Positions 35,387-42,956 of a stretch of 64,000 nt of DNA are shown piece after piece. Location of the stretch: positions 33,920 to 97,919 of the forward strand of contig NZ_JAHKQN010000020.1 of the NCBI RefSeq assembly GCF_018861125.1. Reading direction: 5' to 3'. Within the stretch, counting starts at the first letter, position 1. The number at the start of each line of letters is the position of its first letter. Below the pieces are notes generated by a model. That model saw nothing but the letters and a program-made list of their open reading frames with translations, was not told where the DNA came from and searched no databases. A program made the translations under genes and the position numbers. Source of the stretch: Cellulophaga baltica. Its GTDB lineage: Bacteria > Bacteroidota > Bacteroidia > Flavobacteriales > Flavobacteriaceae.

Positions 35387-36028
35387 CTATTTTTTAAACG
35401 CCTTTACCCCTGCTTTAATTGATACATTTAACGTATTAACCTTGGGTACAACCGGACAAGAATATTTTTTATTATAAGCACAATAAGGGTTATATGCCTT
35501 ATTAAAGTCTAATAAAATAGAATCTCCATCGGGTATTCTTAAATCAATATACCTGCCGCCAGAGTAGGTTTCTTTCCCATTAGTTTCATCTAAAAAAGGT
35601 AAAAACAAATAATCTTTAAAACCACTTCTAAGTTTTAATTGTGAATTTTGATACACTTCTAATTGATAATCATCACCTAACAATTTAAAATATAAAATAC
35701 CAAATACTACTTCTTTTGATTTTCTATTAGTGGTAGTAGGCATAAAAAAAGGTAAAGCATCGGGTGTTCTTTCAAACCTAGCCATTACCCTATATGTGGT
35801 ATCAGGTGCAAAAAAATCTAAGGATTCAAAATTCACCCTATCCTTATCATATAGAGGTGAAGTTTCAGGGTCTTTATACTCCTCATTTAACTCTTTCTGA
35901 AATTCTAGAATATCAGCAATAGCATTAGGTGTGTCTTGAGTTATTTTATTTTCAACGATATCATGGTATTTCTTTTTTCCGTTACAACCAACAATAAAAA
36001 CCGTTAAAACTATTAGTAAGAGTCTCAT
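35387..36028 (-). CDS. DUF1684 lipoprotein
   Basis: A 213-residue lipoprotein (signal MRLLLIVLTVFIVGC, Cys15) of the DUF1684 family. Family segments are DRVNFESLDFFAPDTTYRVMARFERT, LFLPFLDETNGKETYSGGRYIDL and the C-terminal LDFNKAYNPYCAYNKKYSCPVVPK, with its characteristic NPYCAYN. Function is not established. I take ATG 36028 because it begins the signal peptide; a longer frame upstream would overlap the promoter and the divergent gene. Divergent from the DJ-1-like gene with 91 bp between starts. Confidence 0.9.
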   Translation of the reverse strand: MRLLLIVLTVFIVGCNGKKKYHDIVENKITQDTPNAIADILEFQKELNEEYKDPETSPLYDKDRVNFESLDFFAPDTTYRVMARFERTPDALPFFMPTTTNRKSKEVVFGILYFKLLGDDYQLEVYQNSQLKLRSGFKDYLFLPFLDETNGKETYSGGRYIDLRIPDGDSILLDFNKAYNPYCAYNKKYSCPVVPKVNTLNVSIKAGVKAFKK

Positions 36029-36045
36029 AATTCTATATTTGATAT

Positions 36046-36053
36046 CAAAAATA
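36046..36053 (-). promoter_or_regulatory. -7 element of the DUF1684 promoter
   Basis: The minus strand reads TATTTTTG, matching TAnnTTTG, 18 bp before the DUF1684 start chosen here. Confidence 0.55.
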
Positions 36054-36119
36054 CAACATATTGTTTTTAATATATTTATCATTTGTTTGTACTTTCGAAG
36101 CAAACAATTGTCATTAAGA

Positions 36120-36845
36120 ATGAAAAGAACCACCCTACTTTTATTATTTTCATTTTGCATTCTATCATGCATGAACCCAAATGCTCGTAAAAATAAGGCT
36201 AATAAGGAATTAATTATTAAACCTGACCGCTATAATGTTGCTTTTTTAATCATGAATGGAACCTATAACACTGAGTTTACTGCCCCTTTTGATATTTTTC
36301 AGCATACACAATACCGAGAGAATATTAAAGCAATGAATGTTTTTACTGTTGCAAATACTTTAGACCCAATTACTACTTTTGAAGGTGTTAAAATATTGCC
36401 AGACTTTGATTACACTAAAAACAACATGCCCAGCATAGATATTTTAGTAGTACCAAGTGCTGAACACCATTTAGACACCGATTTGGAAGATGTTGTAATG
36501 ATTAGTTTTGTAAAAAAAGTAGATGAAAAAGCTAAATTTATGACTAGCCACTGTGACGGTGCTTTTGTTTTAGCTAAAGCGGGTTTACTTGATACAATTA
36601 TCTCAACAACTTTTCCTGGTGATTTAAATAAATATCAAAAAATGTTTCCTCAATTAAATGTGAAAAAAAACTCTCTATTTGTACATGACGGAAAATATAT
36701 TACTTCTGCCGGAGGTGCAAAAAGTTTTGAAGCTTCACTTTATTTATGCGAATATTTGTACGGTAAAGAAGTTGCACAATCGCTAGCTAAAGGCTTAGTA
36801 ATTGATTGGGATGTAAATAAAGTACCACATTTTATTGCTCAATAA
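36120..36845 (+). CDS. DJ-1/PfpI-family lipoprotein
   Basis: A 241-residue protein with a lipoprotein signal (LLLLFSFCILSC, Cys17) and a DJ-1/PfpI (GATase1-like) domain. The strand-nucleophile elbow is MTSHCDGAFVLA with Cys145, and VAFLIMNGTYNTEFTAPFDIF and ILVVPSAEHH are the expected preceding segments, as in GlxA-type N-terminal domains. No AraC domain is attached. An envelope-anchored member is unusual because most are cytoplasmic. I start at ATG 36120; 27 more in-frame codons upstream are non-coding in character. Its 3' end overlaps the convergent esterase gene by 14 bp. Confidence 0.88.
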   Translation: MKRTTLLLLFSFCILSCMNPNARKNKANKELIIKPDRYNVAFLIMNGTYNTEFTAPFDIFQHTQYRENIKAMNVFTVANTLDPITTFEGVKILPDFDYTKNNMPSIDILVVPSAEHHLDTDLEDVVMISFVKKVDEKAKFMTSHCDGAFVLAKAGLLDTIISTTFPGDLNKYQKMFPQLNVKKNSLFVHDGKYITSAGGAKSFEASLYLCEYLYGKEVAQSLAKGLVIDWDVNKVPHFIAQ

Positions 36846-38244
36846 CTTCATAACGGGCACCTTTTAAATACTTATTTATCAAAACATTATACTCAGGTGT
36901 AATTTTTAAAAGCGCAGTGTTTTCAATAGTATATAGTGATTCTTTATTTTTATAACCTGCCTTTAATAATTCTTCTAAGTAAAAAAGAGCCGTGTCGTAA
37001 TCTTCATGTTTTGCACTATATGAAATAATATTTTTATAGGCCTGAAAATCATTCGGATGAATAATTGTATTTAACATCCAAAGAAAAAGAAGTCCTTCTT
37101 CATCAAGATTTTCTTCTCCATTTAAAGTTTTTAAATTGCTATCAACCAAATAATCAACAAAACCGCTCAAGCGTTTTCCCATGTTACTAACTTGAGCATC
37201 ATTATCCGCAATAAACTTTTCTATTTCTTCTGATTGATACTTCCACCAACCTAGGTTGTTAAAATTATACGTTAAAACATCTTCATAAATCGCATAATCA
37301 AAATCTTCTCGCAACAGTACTTCTTTAAAGTAAGTATTGGTTTCAGTGCGTTTTAATGCTTTATAAGTTTTCTCTTTTTTTAAAGTTTTATATTTCGATT
37401 TAAGATCTTCAACCTCTTTTAAAGGTCTGTAAATTTCCTCAACTATCATCATTAAATCAAACGCTGCTAAAAGTTTTTTCTTTTCTACTAATTTGTTAAT
37501 TTGACTAAGATTAGTATTATATGTTTCATTAATAAATATTGAATCTTTAGCTATAACACCTTTAGCCATAGCACTCAGAGTGAAAGATTCAAAAGCCTTA
37601 TCTATTATATTGAAAACATTTAAACTTTGTTTATCGTACACATATAATTGATTTGAAAAACGTAATTTATTTAATGATTTCTCTGTTAATTGCATTTCTT
37701 GTAAATTGAAATTTTCAATACTCGAAACACCTATATAATGGAAAGGTTTATTAGGATTTAATACATCTGAATTTGAAATTGGCTCTTCGAATGATATTAC
37801 GCCGTTTAAATTTTTGATTACAATTGGTAAAATTGAAGCATACCTTGCTCCATAATCAAAACCTGCAACATAAATCCTCTTCTGATGAATAGGCAATATA
37901 GAAAAAACATTATTCATCATTCTACTTGTTACAAGTATATTTTTAGTCAATGAGATGGAATCAAACACATTATTAGTCGCCGCCAAAATATAACCGTTCT
38001 TTTCTGCACCTTGCCTGAGTTTTTTTAAAGACATACTACCCTGACCATTCACATCAAAAGCAAAAACTATTGGCCATTTTTTAGTTGTATCAAAATTTGA
38101 AGGCAGAAAAAGAGCATAACTTTCTTGTATTGTATCATTAATTATAATTGAATCAATAATCACCCCCTTTTTTAAGGTCAATTTTTGTGCATTTACAGAT
38201 AGTAAACTTGTAATAACAAATGCGTAAAAAAATAAATTTCTCAT
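36832..38244 (-). CDS. Secreted esterase-like alpha/beta-hydrolase protein
   Basis: A 470-residue exported protein with a signal peptide (FFYAFVITSLLSVNAQ). The N-terminal half (about 30-230) looks like an esterase D/feruloyl-esterase type alpha/beta hydrolase: SYALFLPSNFDTTKKWPIVFAFD and RIYVAGFDYGARYAS. At the nucleophile elbow the GxSxG serine is replaced: the sequence reads AGFDYGA, so catalytic activity is doubtful. The C-terminal half is helical and TPR-like (FYLEELLKAGYKNKESLYTIE). It may be a binding or scaffolding relative. It ends within the convergent DJ-1-like gene. Confidence 0.8.
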   Translation of the reverse strand: MRNLFFYAFVITSLLSVNAQKLTLKKGVIIDSIIINDTIQESYALFLPSNFDTTKKWPIVFAFDVNGQGSMSLKKLRQGAEKNGYILAATNNVFDSISLTKNILVTSRMMNNVFSILPIHQKRIYVAGFDYGARYASILPIVIKNLNGVISFEEPISNSDVLNPNKPFHYIGVSSIENFNLQEMQLTEKSLNKLRFSNQLYVYDKQSLNVFNIIDKAFESFTLSAMAKGVIAKDSIFINETYNTNLSQINKLVEKKKLLAAFDLMMIVEEIYRPLKEVEDLKSKYKTLKKEKTYKALKRTETNTYFKEVLLREDFDYAIYEDVLTYNFNNLGWWKYQSEEIEKFIADNDAQVSNMGKRLSGFVDYLVDSNLKTLNGEENLDEEGLLFLWMLNTIIHPNDFQAYKNIISYSAKHEDYDTALFYLEELLKAGYKNKESLYTIENTALLKITPEYNVLINKYLKGARYEVIEQ

Positions 38245-38318
38245 ATATGAACAATTATCAAAAACCTAGCCAACAACTACTTAAAACTACAAAATATAAC
38301 AAATACACTTTTACACTT

Positions 38319-38771
38319 TTATGACATTTTCTTTTTAATTGGTGCGTTAGACACAACCTCTGATAAAATTATGTGAGTTCTAGTTTCTCCATATTGAATT
38401 AATCGATCAATAAATTTTTCTAAATGAAATTGATCTTTAAGTACCACTTGCATAATAATATTTTCATCACCAGTAATTCTGTAACAATTCACCACCTCTT
38501 CATAAGTTTTAACCGCTTCTAAAAAAGGTTTTAATTTTCCCATAAATGCTCTTAAGGTTATAATTGCGGTTAATTGATAACCTGCATGTGTATGAGAAAC
38601 AATTGTTCTATAACCACTTATAACTCCTAAATCCTCCATTTTCTTTATTCGCTCCGCTACTGCAGGTGGCGTTAATCCAATTTTTCTACCAATTGTAGCA
38701 AAAGTTTCTCGAGCATTTTTTTGTAAACTTTGGAGAATACTCCAGTTAAAGTCATCTATCTTTTGTTTCAA
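38319..38771 (-). CDS. Lrp/AsnC-family transcriptional regulator
   Basis: A 150-residue regulator. The N-terminal winged helix-turn-helix (DFNWSILQSLQKNARETFATIGRKIGLTPPAVAERIKKMED) is joined to a RAM/ligand-binding domain (about 65-145; VVNCYRITGDENIIMQVVLKD). Such regulators sense amino acids and usually control transport or catabolic genes next to them. Its divergent neighbour is the four-helix-bundle gene, 112 bp away. The effector cannot be read from sequence. Confidence 0.94.
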   Translation of the reverse strand: MKQKIDDFNWSILQSLQKNARETFATIGRKIGLTPPAVAERIKKMEDLGVISGYRTIVSHTHAGYQLTAIITLRAFMGKLKPFLEAVKTYEEVVNCYRITGDENIIMQVVLKDQFHLEKFIDRLIQYGETRTHIILSEVVSNAPIKKKMS

Positions 38772-38883
38772 AGGTTTTTTTGTTTAAAAAATTAGTAATA
38801 CAAAGCTAATTTAAACATTTACCAACTAATAACAAGTTAAAAATTAAAATCTGGTCGTAATTTTATAAAAAAATTGCTCTAAA

Positions 38884-39270
38884 ATGCCTTATCGAAATTT
38901 AAGTACATTACCGGTATATCGTAAAGCTCTTGATTTATGTCATATAAGTCGAGAAATTGCAGCATACGTTTCTTATAATAAAGATCTATTACACTTATAT
39001 AAATCTAAAAGTCATAGAGATATCATCGCTGATTCTATATTGACAGATGCAATTTTAATTCCTCAAAAAATAGAATTAGCTGAAAGATCTGATTCTAAAC
39101 ACATTAGAACTTCAACTATTCACCATATAAATATAATGACAAAAAATATTTTGTCATACTGTATGGGACTTGAAAAAGATGGCTTAAAAGAAAAGGAATA
39201 TATAAACTTACTTAGGGAAGAAATAAAAATTTTTAGAAAATCATACAAAATTTGGAAACGCTCTTTATAA
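38884..39270 (+). CDS. Four-helix-bundle protein (IVP-like)
   Basis: A 128-residue, basic, all-helical protein. LPVYRKALDLCHISREIAAYV near the N-terminus and the spacing of charged helices recall the four-helix-bundle family also found as open frames inside 23S rRNA intervening sequences. Resemblance is modest and I did not align it. It is a free chromosomal gene here, with no rRNA near. Its stop codon lies within a terminator stem. Function unknown. Confidence 0.7.
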   Translation: MPYRNLSTLPVYRKALDLCHISREIAAYVSYNKDLLHLYKSKSHRDIIADSILTDAILIPQKIELAERSDSKHIRTSTIHHINIMTKNILSYCMGLEKDGLKEKEYINLLREEIKIFRKSYKIWKRSL

Positions 39271-39283
39271 GAGCGTTTTTTAT
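39256..39283 (+). terminator. Terminator overlapping the stop codon of the helix-bundle gene
   Basis: AAACGCTCTT-TAT-AAGAGCGTTT is a perfect 10-bp stem ending in a T-run. The stop codon lies in the loop and 3' arm. Confidence 0.9.
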
Positions 39284-39418
39284 TTTTAAATCAATATTTT
39301 TACCTAACCTTTCTTACCGTATTATTCATAAATATTTAAGTTGAATATCGTAAAAACAATATACTTATAAGCATTGTTGTTTTATAAAATTATAATTTAG
39401 CGATATAAACATTTACAT

Positions 39419-40270
39419 TTGAAAACTACAATACTCATACACTGCCCTGACCAATCTGGAATTATATGCACAGTAACTGGTTTTATACACATGCAAGGCG
39501 GTAATATTATCTATATAGACCAACATGTTGATAAGGAATCTGGTGAACTTTTTATGCGATTAGAGAGTGAATTTTCTGATGACATATTTTCGTTAGAAGG
39601 TTTTAAATCCAAATTTAACAATGACCTTACCGAGAAATATAGTATTGAGTGGAGTATTCATACCAGTGAGATAAAACCCAAAATGGCTCTTTTTGTTTCA
39701 AAATACAATCATTGCTTATACGATTTATTGAGTAGGTTTAATTCTGGAGAACTAGAGGTTGAGATCCCATTTATTATAAGTAACCATAAAGATTTAAGCT
39801 TTATTGCTGAGCAGTTCAATATTCCGTTTTATCATATACCTGTTACAAAAGAAACCAAAACAGAAGCAGAAACACAACAATTAAAATTACTGAAAGAGCA
39901 TCATATAGATTTTATTGTATTAGCAAGGTACATGCAAATTGTTACGAGTAGAGTAATTAATGAATACCCAAATAAAATTATCAATATTCATCATTCATTT
40001 TTACCTGCTTTTGCAGGTGCAAAGCCTTATCATGCCGCTTTTAAAAGAGGTGTCAAAATAATTGGAGCAACTGGACATTATGTAACTGAAGAATTAGATG
40101 CAGGACCAATAATCGAACAAGACACTACAACTGTAACACATACACATTCTATTGAAGACTTTGTGACTAAAGGTCGTGACTTAGAAAAGATTGTTTTATC
40201 AAGAGCAGTTAAATTACATATTAAAAGAAAAACAATGGTTTACAATAATAAAACTGTTATTTTTTCTTAA
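39419..40270 (+). CDS. purU: Formyltetrahydrofolate deformylase
   Basis: A 283-residue enzyme releasing formate from 10-formyl-THF, supplying formate for purine synthesis and balancing one-carbon pools. An N-terminal ACT domain (about 2-80; ILIHCPDQSGIICTVTGFIH) precedes a formyltransferase domain (85-280) with FIISNHKDL, HIDFIVLARYMQI, IINIHHSFLPAFAGAKPYHA (catalytic Asn and His) and GATGHYVTEELDAGPIIEQD. The start must be TTG: the first in-frame ATG lies inside the ACT domain, while TTG 39419 gives the normal N-terminus. Confidence 0.93.
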   Translation: MKTTILIHCPDQSGIICTVTGFIHMQGGNIIYIDQHVDKESGELFMRLESEFSDDIFSLEGFKSKFNNDLTEKYSIEWSIHTSEIKPKMALFVSKYNHCLYDLLSRFNSGELEVEIPFIISNHKDLSFIAEQFNIPFYHIPVTKETKTEAETQQLKLLKEHHIDFIVLARYMQIVTSRVINEYPNKIINIHHSFLPAFAGAKPYHAAFKRGVKIIGATGHYVTEELDAGPIIEQDTTTVTHTHSIEDFVTKGRDLEKIVLSRAVKLHIKRKTMVYNNKTVIFS

Positions 40271-40316
40271 AGAAATATATAAAATTAAATTTGTGAAAAA
40301 TTAATATAAATAAACT

Positions 40317-41021
40317 ATGAAAAATAAAATTTTAGCACTTAGTATTTGCTTTTTAATGTTTAGCTGTAATGAATTACAACAAGTTGTTAACCAATTACCA
40401 CAAACTACGTCTATAGGTAATGATCAAATTGCTAGTGGCTTAAGAGAAGCCTTAGAATTAGGAATTGACAAACAGGTAACCAAGCTTACACAAGAAGATG
40501 GCTTCTTCAAAAATGAATTGGTAAAAATTGCTCTACCTGAAGAGTTACAAAAAGTTGATGACGCTCTTAGAAAAATAGGTTTAAGCAGTTTAGCTGATGA
40601 AGGTCTAAAAGTTTTAAACCGTGCAGCTGAGGATGCAGTATCAGAAGCTACTCCAATTTTTGTTAATGCTGTTAAGGGAATTACTTTTAGTGATGCAAAA
40701 AACATTTTGTTAGGTGATGATAATGCTGCTACAACCTATTTAACTACTGCTACAGAAACAGATTTATACGCTTCATTTAGCCCAGTAATTAAAAATTCTT
40801 TTGATAAAGTTGGTGCCGATCAAGTTTGGAGTAATTTAATTAACAAATACAATAACATTCCTTTTGTAACTAAAGTAAATCCTGATTTAACAGATTATGT
40901 TACACAAGAGGCATTAGAAGGTGTTTATACCATGATAGCCGTTGAAGAAAAAGAAATTAGAACACAAACATCATCAAGAACAACAGATTTATTAAAGCAA
41001 GTTTTCGCTTTGCAAGATTAA
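40317..41021 (+). CDS. DUF4197 lipoprotein
   Basis: A 234-residue exported protein with a lipobox (LSICFLMFSC, Cys16). The mature part is mainly helical with the DUF4197 layout: ASGLREALELGIDKQV near 40-55, KIALPEELQKVDDALRKIGL and a C-terminal EALEGVYTMIAVEEKEIR. The family occurs in many Gram-negative envelopes and its function is not known to me. It begins 46 bp after purU and may share its transcript. Confidence 0.9.
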   Translation: MKNKILALSICFLMFSCNELQQVVNQLPQTTSIGNDQIASGLREALELGIDKQVTKLTQEDGFFKNELVKIALPEELQKVDDALRKIGLSSLADEGLKVLNRAAEDAVSEATPIFVNAVKGITFSDAKNILLGDDNAATTYLTTATETDLYASFSPVIKNSFDKVGADQVWSNLINKYNNIPFVTKVNPDLTDYVTQEALEGVYTMIAVEEKEIRTQTSSRTTDLLKQVFALQD

Positions 41022-41116
41022 TCTTACATTTTTTTATAAATAATACAATAACTTAAAAAAGGTTACGTTAAATATTATATAAGTATTTATAACAATTCCC
41101 TAAGGTTATTTTAACT

Positions 41117-41144
41117 TTGGAAAATTAAATACATATTACTTTTG
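41117..41144 (+). promoter_or_regulatory. Consensus promoter of the candidate small RNA
   Basis: TTG (41117-41119), 17 bp, then TACTTTTG (41137-41144): the full Bacteroidota vegetative consensus, among the best matches in the window. Confidence 0.75.
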
Positions 41145-41149
41145 TAATC

Positions 41150-41218
41150 AAATAATATTTGAGTTTAGTAATTTTTTGAGTTAGTTAGTCTAAAACCGGT
41201 GGGAGCACCGGTTTTTTT
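41150..41218 (+). ncRNA. Candidate small RNA, about 65-70 nt
   Basis: Expected transcript between a consensus promoter and an intrinsic terminator, with no start codon followed by a usable frame. The 3' half carries TTAGTTAGTC just before the terminator stem. It could instead be a short leader peptide-free attenuated leader for the AraC gene, but that gene has its own -7 element. Start is estimated, not seen. Confidence 0.5.
41192..41218 (+). terminator. Intrinsic terminator of the candidate small RNA
   Basis: ACCGGT-GGGAGC-ACCGGT, extended by AAA/TTT pairs, is followed by a run of Ts. Confidence 0.9.
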
Positions 41219-41301
41219 ATGCTCAAAATTTAAATAAATTTTACAAATATCACTATCTGTTAAGTTTTAGTTATAAATCAGCTAGGCTTCTTAATTATTT
41301 C

Positions 41302-41309
41302 TATTTTTG
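41302..41309 (+). promoter_or_regulatory. -7 element of the AraC regulator gene
   Basis: TATTTTTG matches TAnnTTTG and is followed by C. It is 17 bp before the TTG start codon, so the mRNA leader would be only about 10 nt. Confidence 0.6.
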
Positions 41310-41325
41310 CGGAAATTCATAAATT

Positions 41326-42630
41326 TTGAACAACAGACGTTTATTTACTTTTACCGTATTTATATTTACGCTACTATTTGCTATAAATAAGTCGTATACT
41401 ACAGTAAATAATAGTATTAAACTTATTTACAATCAAGAAAAAACAAAACAAAATTTAAATAAAAGTATATTATCTGAAAATATACAACCTTCATTTTCTA
41501 ATACTGAGAGTGCAAGTTCTGAAATTTTTAAAGAACCAGACAATAATAACCTCAAAACCTTTATAGATTGGTTATTTATGCTAAATGCACTGTTTGGCAT
41601 TTTTGTCGCTAATAAGATATTAATCAATCACTATAAAAAAGATGGTAAAAATATTTACTTCGGTATATTTTTAAATGGTGTATCATTAATGCTTTTAGAA
41701 CTATCTATATATTGGTGGAAAGGATTAAACTACAATCCCATAATTCCTCTTTTTCGTGCTCAATATTATTTTTGGCTTCCAACTTTATATTTATATCTGT
41801 CAAAAAAAAGAAATAGAAATAATCCATCATCTAAAATTACATTACATTATTTAATTCCAACTTTAATGCTATGCTTTTACATATTTATTAATTTTTATGA
41901 GAATGAATTCCTAACAGGAACACTAAATAATGTGTCTCTAAAAGCTATTTACACTGGTTTATACCTTTTATTACTAATCAAGTTATTTACAAAAAATAAA
42001 AGCCAACTAAACACTATTAACAAAAAATGGTTTATTACTATACTTACATTCACTATTATATTATTTGTAATACTTACCGCTAGGTCTTACTTTGAATATG
42101 ATGAACTTGTAAACTCTTTAACCATATATTTTATAGCAATACTTTATGCTGTAATAATTAGTTTTATAGGTTTTATATTGTTTATACAACCAAATATGCT
42201 GTTGATAGAAGACAATGAATTGAAAAATGAAGTTAACACTAAATATAAAAATTCAAGTCTAACAGATGACATGCTTAAAGCTCTTAAAACCGAATTAGAA
42301 AAATCATTATCACTTGACAAAATTTACCTTGAGAACGGATTAACTTTAGAAAAACTTGCTACAAAGCTTGATACTGATCGTTATAGTTTATCACAAACTA
42401 TAAACCAAGAGTTTGGTAAAAATTATTATGAACTAATTAATGATTACCGAATTAATGAGGCCATAAATATTATTGAAAACTCTAAAAAGGAAATAGTGGT
42501 TGCAGATTTAATTTACGAATCTGGTTTCAATAATAAAGTTTCTTTTTACAAAGCCTTCAAAAAAAGACATCAAAAGACTCCTTTAGAGTATCAAAAAGCA
42601 TTAAAAAAGTCTTTTAAACACTTCGCTTAA
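41326..42630 (+). CDS. Membrane-bound AraC-family transcriptional regulator
   Basis: A 434-residue protein. After an N-terminal hydrophobic segment (FTFTVFIFTLLFAINK) and a polar loop of about 60 residues come about seven membrane helices (roughly 85-295), then a cytoplasmic AraC helix-turn-helix domain (about 330-430): LTLEKLATKLDTDRYSLSQ, NYYELINDYRINEAINII and IYESGFNNKVSFYKAFKKRH. It probably senses a signal at the membrane and controls the adjacent susCD genes. The start is TTG 41326; the next in-frame ATG would remove the first hydrophobic segment and loop. Confidence 0.88.
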   Translation: MNNRRLFTFTVFIFTLLFAINKSYTTVNNSIKLIYNQEKTKQNLNKSILSENIQPSFSNTESASSEIFKEPDNNNLKTFIDWLFMLNALFGIFVANKILINHYKKDGKNIYFGIFLNGVSLMLLELSIYWWKGLNYNPIIPLFRAQYYFWLPTLYLYLSKKRNRNNPSSKITLHYLIPTLMLCFYIFINFYENEFLTGTLNNVSLKAIYTGLYLLLLIKLFTKNKSQLNTINKKWFITILTFTIILFVILTARSYFEYDELVNSLTIYFIAILYAVIISFIGFILFIQPNMLLIEDNELKNEVNTKYKNSSLTDDMLKALKTELEKSLSLDKIYLENGLTLEKLATKLDTDRYSLSQTINQEFGKNYYELINDYRINEAINIIENSKKEIVVADLIYESGFNNKVSFYKAFKKRHQKTPLEYQKALKKSFKHFA

Positions 42631-42717
42631 CATAAAATTAGCTTAAAATTTAACACTCTTTAAACTTCAATCCAAAAACCTGTTTAACAGTCACTTAAAC
42701 TAAAAGTTAACGTTAAT

Positions 42718-42750
42718 TTAAGTCGGGAATAGTTTACTTAGGTCGGAAAT
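42718..42750 (+). promoter_or_regulatory. Tandem 13-bp direct repeat, candidate AraC-type operator
   Basis: TTAAGTCGGGAAT (42718-42730) and TTAGGTCGGAAAT (42738-42750) agree at 11 of 13 positions and are exactly 20 bp apart, about two helical turns, the arrangement AraC-family dimers use. They lie upstream of the probable susC promoter, an activator position. Confidence 0.6.
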
Positions 42751-42801
42751 TAACAGTTAACTAACACTATTCACTTCTTTTGATAGATATAGTTGGTCAA
42801 A

Positions 42802-42895
42802 AGAGGTTAGTTAAAAAAATTATCGTAAAGTTCTTTTTACTTTGATTCGTTTTTTATTAGAATTAGTCACTCCTTAAAAAAATAGACTAACCTCT
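42802..42895. repeat. Inverted 10-bp sites flanking the susC promoter
   Basis: AGAGGTTAGT (42802-42811) and its exact complement ACTAACCTCT (42886-42895) are 84 bp apart and flank the weak -7 element at 42837-42844. They may be paired protein sites or arms of a long stem. Confidence 0.5.
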
Positions 42896-42956
42896 CACAC
42901 CTTCTATTTAGACGACTAAATATTAATTATTAACAACTAACTCAAAATTAATCTTC

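Larger units (their letters stand above)
41022..41325. other. 304-bp intergenic region holding a small transcription unit
   Basis: Between DUF4197 and the AraC gene there is no ORF, but a complete promoter (41117-41144) and a terminator (41192-41218) lie about 50 bp apart, and a second -7 element (41302-41309) serves the AraC gene. Confidence 0.6.
42631..42956. other. 326-bp regulatory region between the AraC gene and susC
   Basis: Gene-less. It contains 13-bp tandem repeats 20 bp apart (42718-42750), a 10-bp inverted pair 84 bp apart (42802 and 42886), a weak -7 match TTACTTTG (42837-42844) and GTTAAC-type palindromes (about 42705-42715). The predicted susC leader is about 105 nt. Confidence 0.6.

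Noticed and set aside
35387-36172. Longer version of the DUF1684 protein with 48 extra N-terminal residues
   Set aside because: The signal peptide and lipobox begin at the Met encoded at 36028; the extra residues are not signal-like and overlap the promoter and divergent gene.
39414-39421. TACATTTG -7 element at the purU start codon
   Set aside because: A perfect match, but it overlaps the TTG start, so transcription would begin inside the gene; no TTG element stands at the right spacing. Treated as chance.
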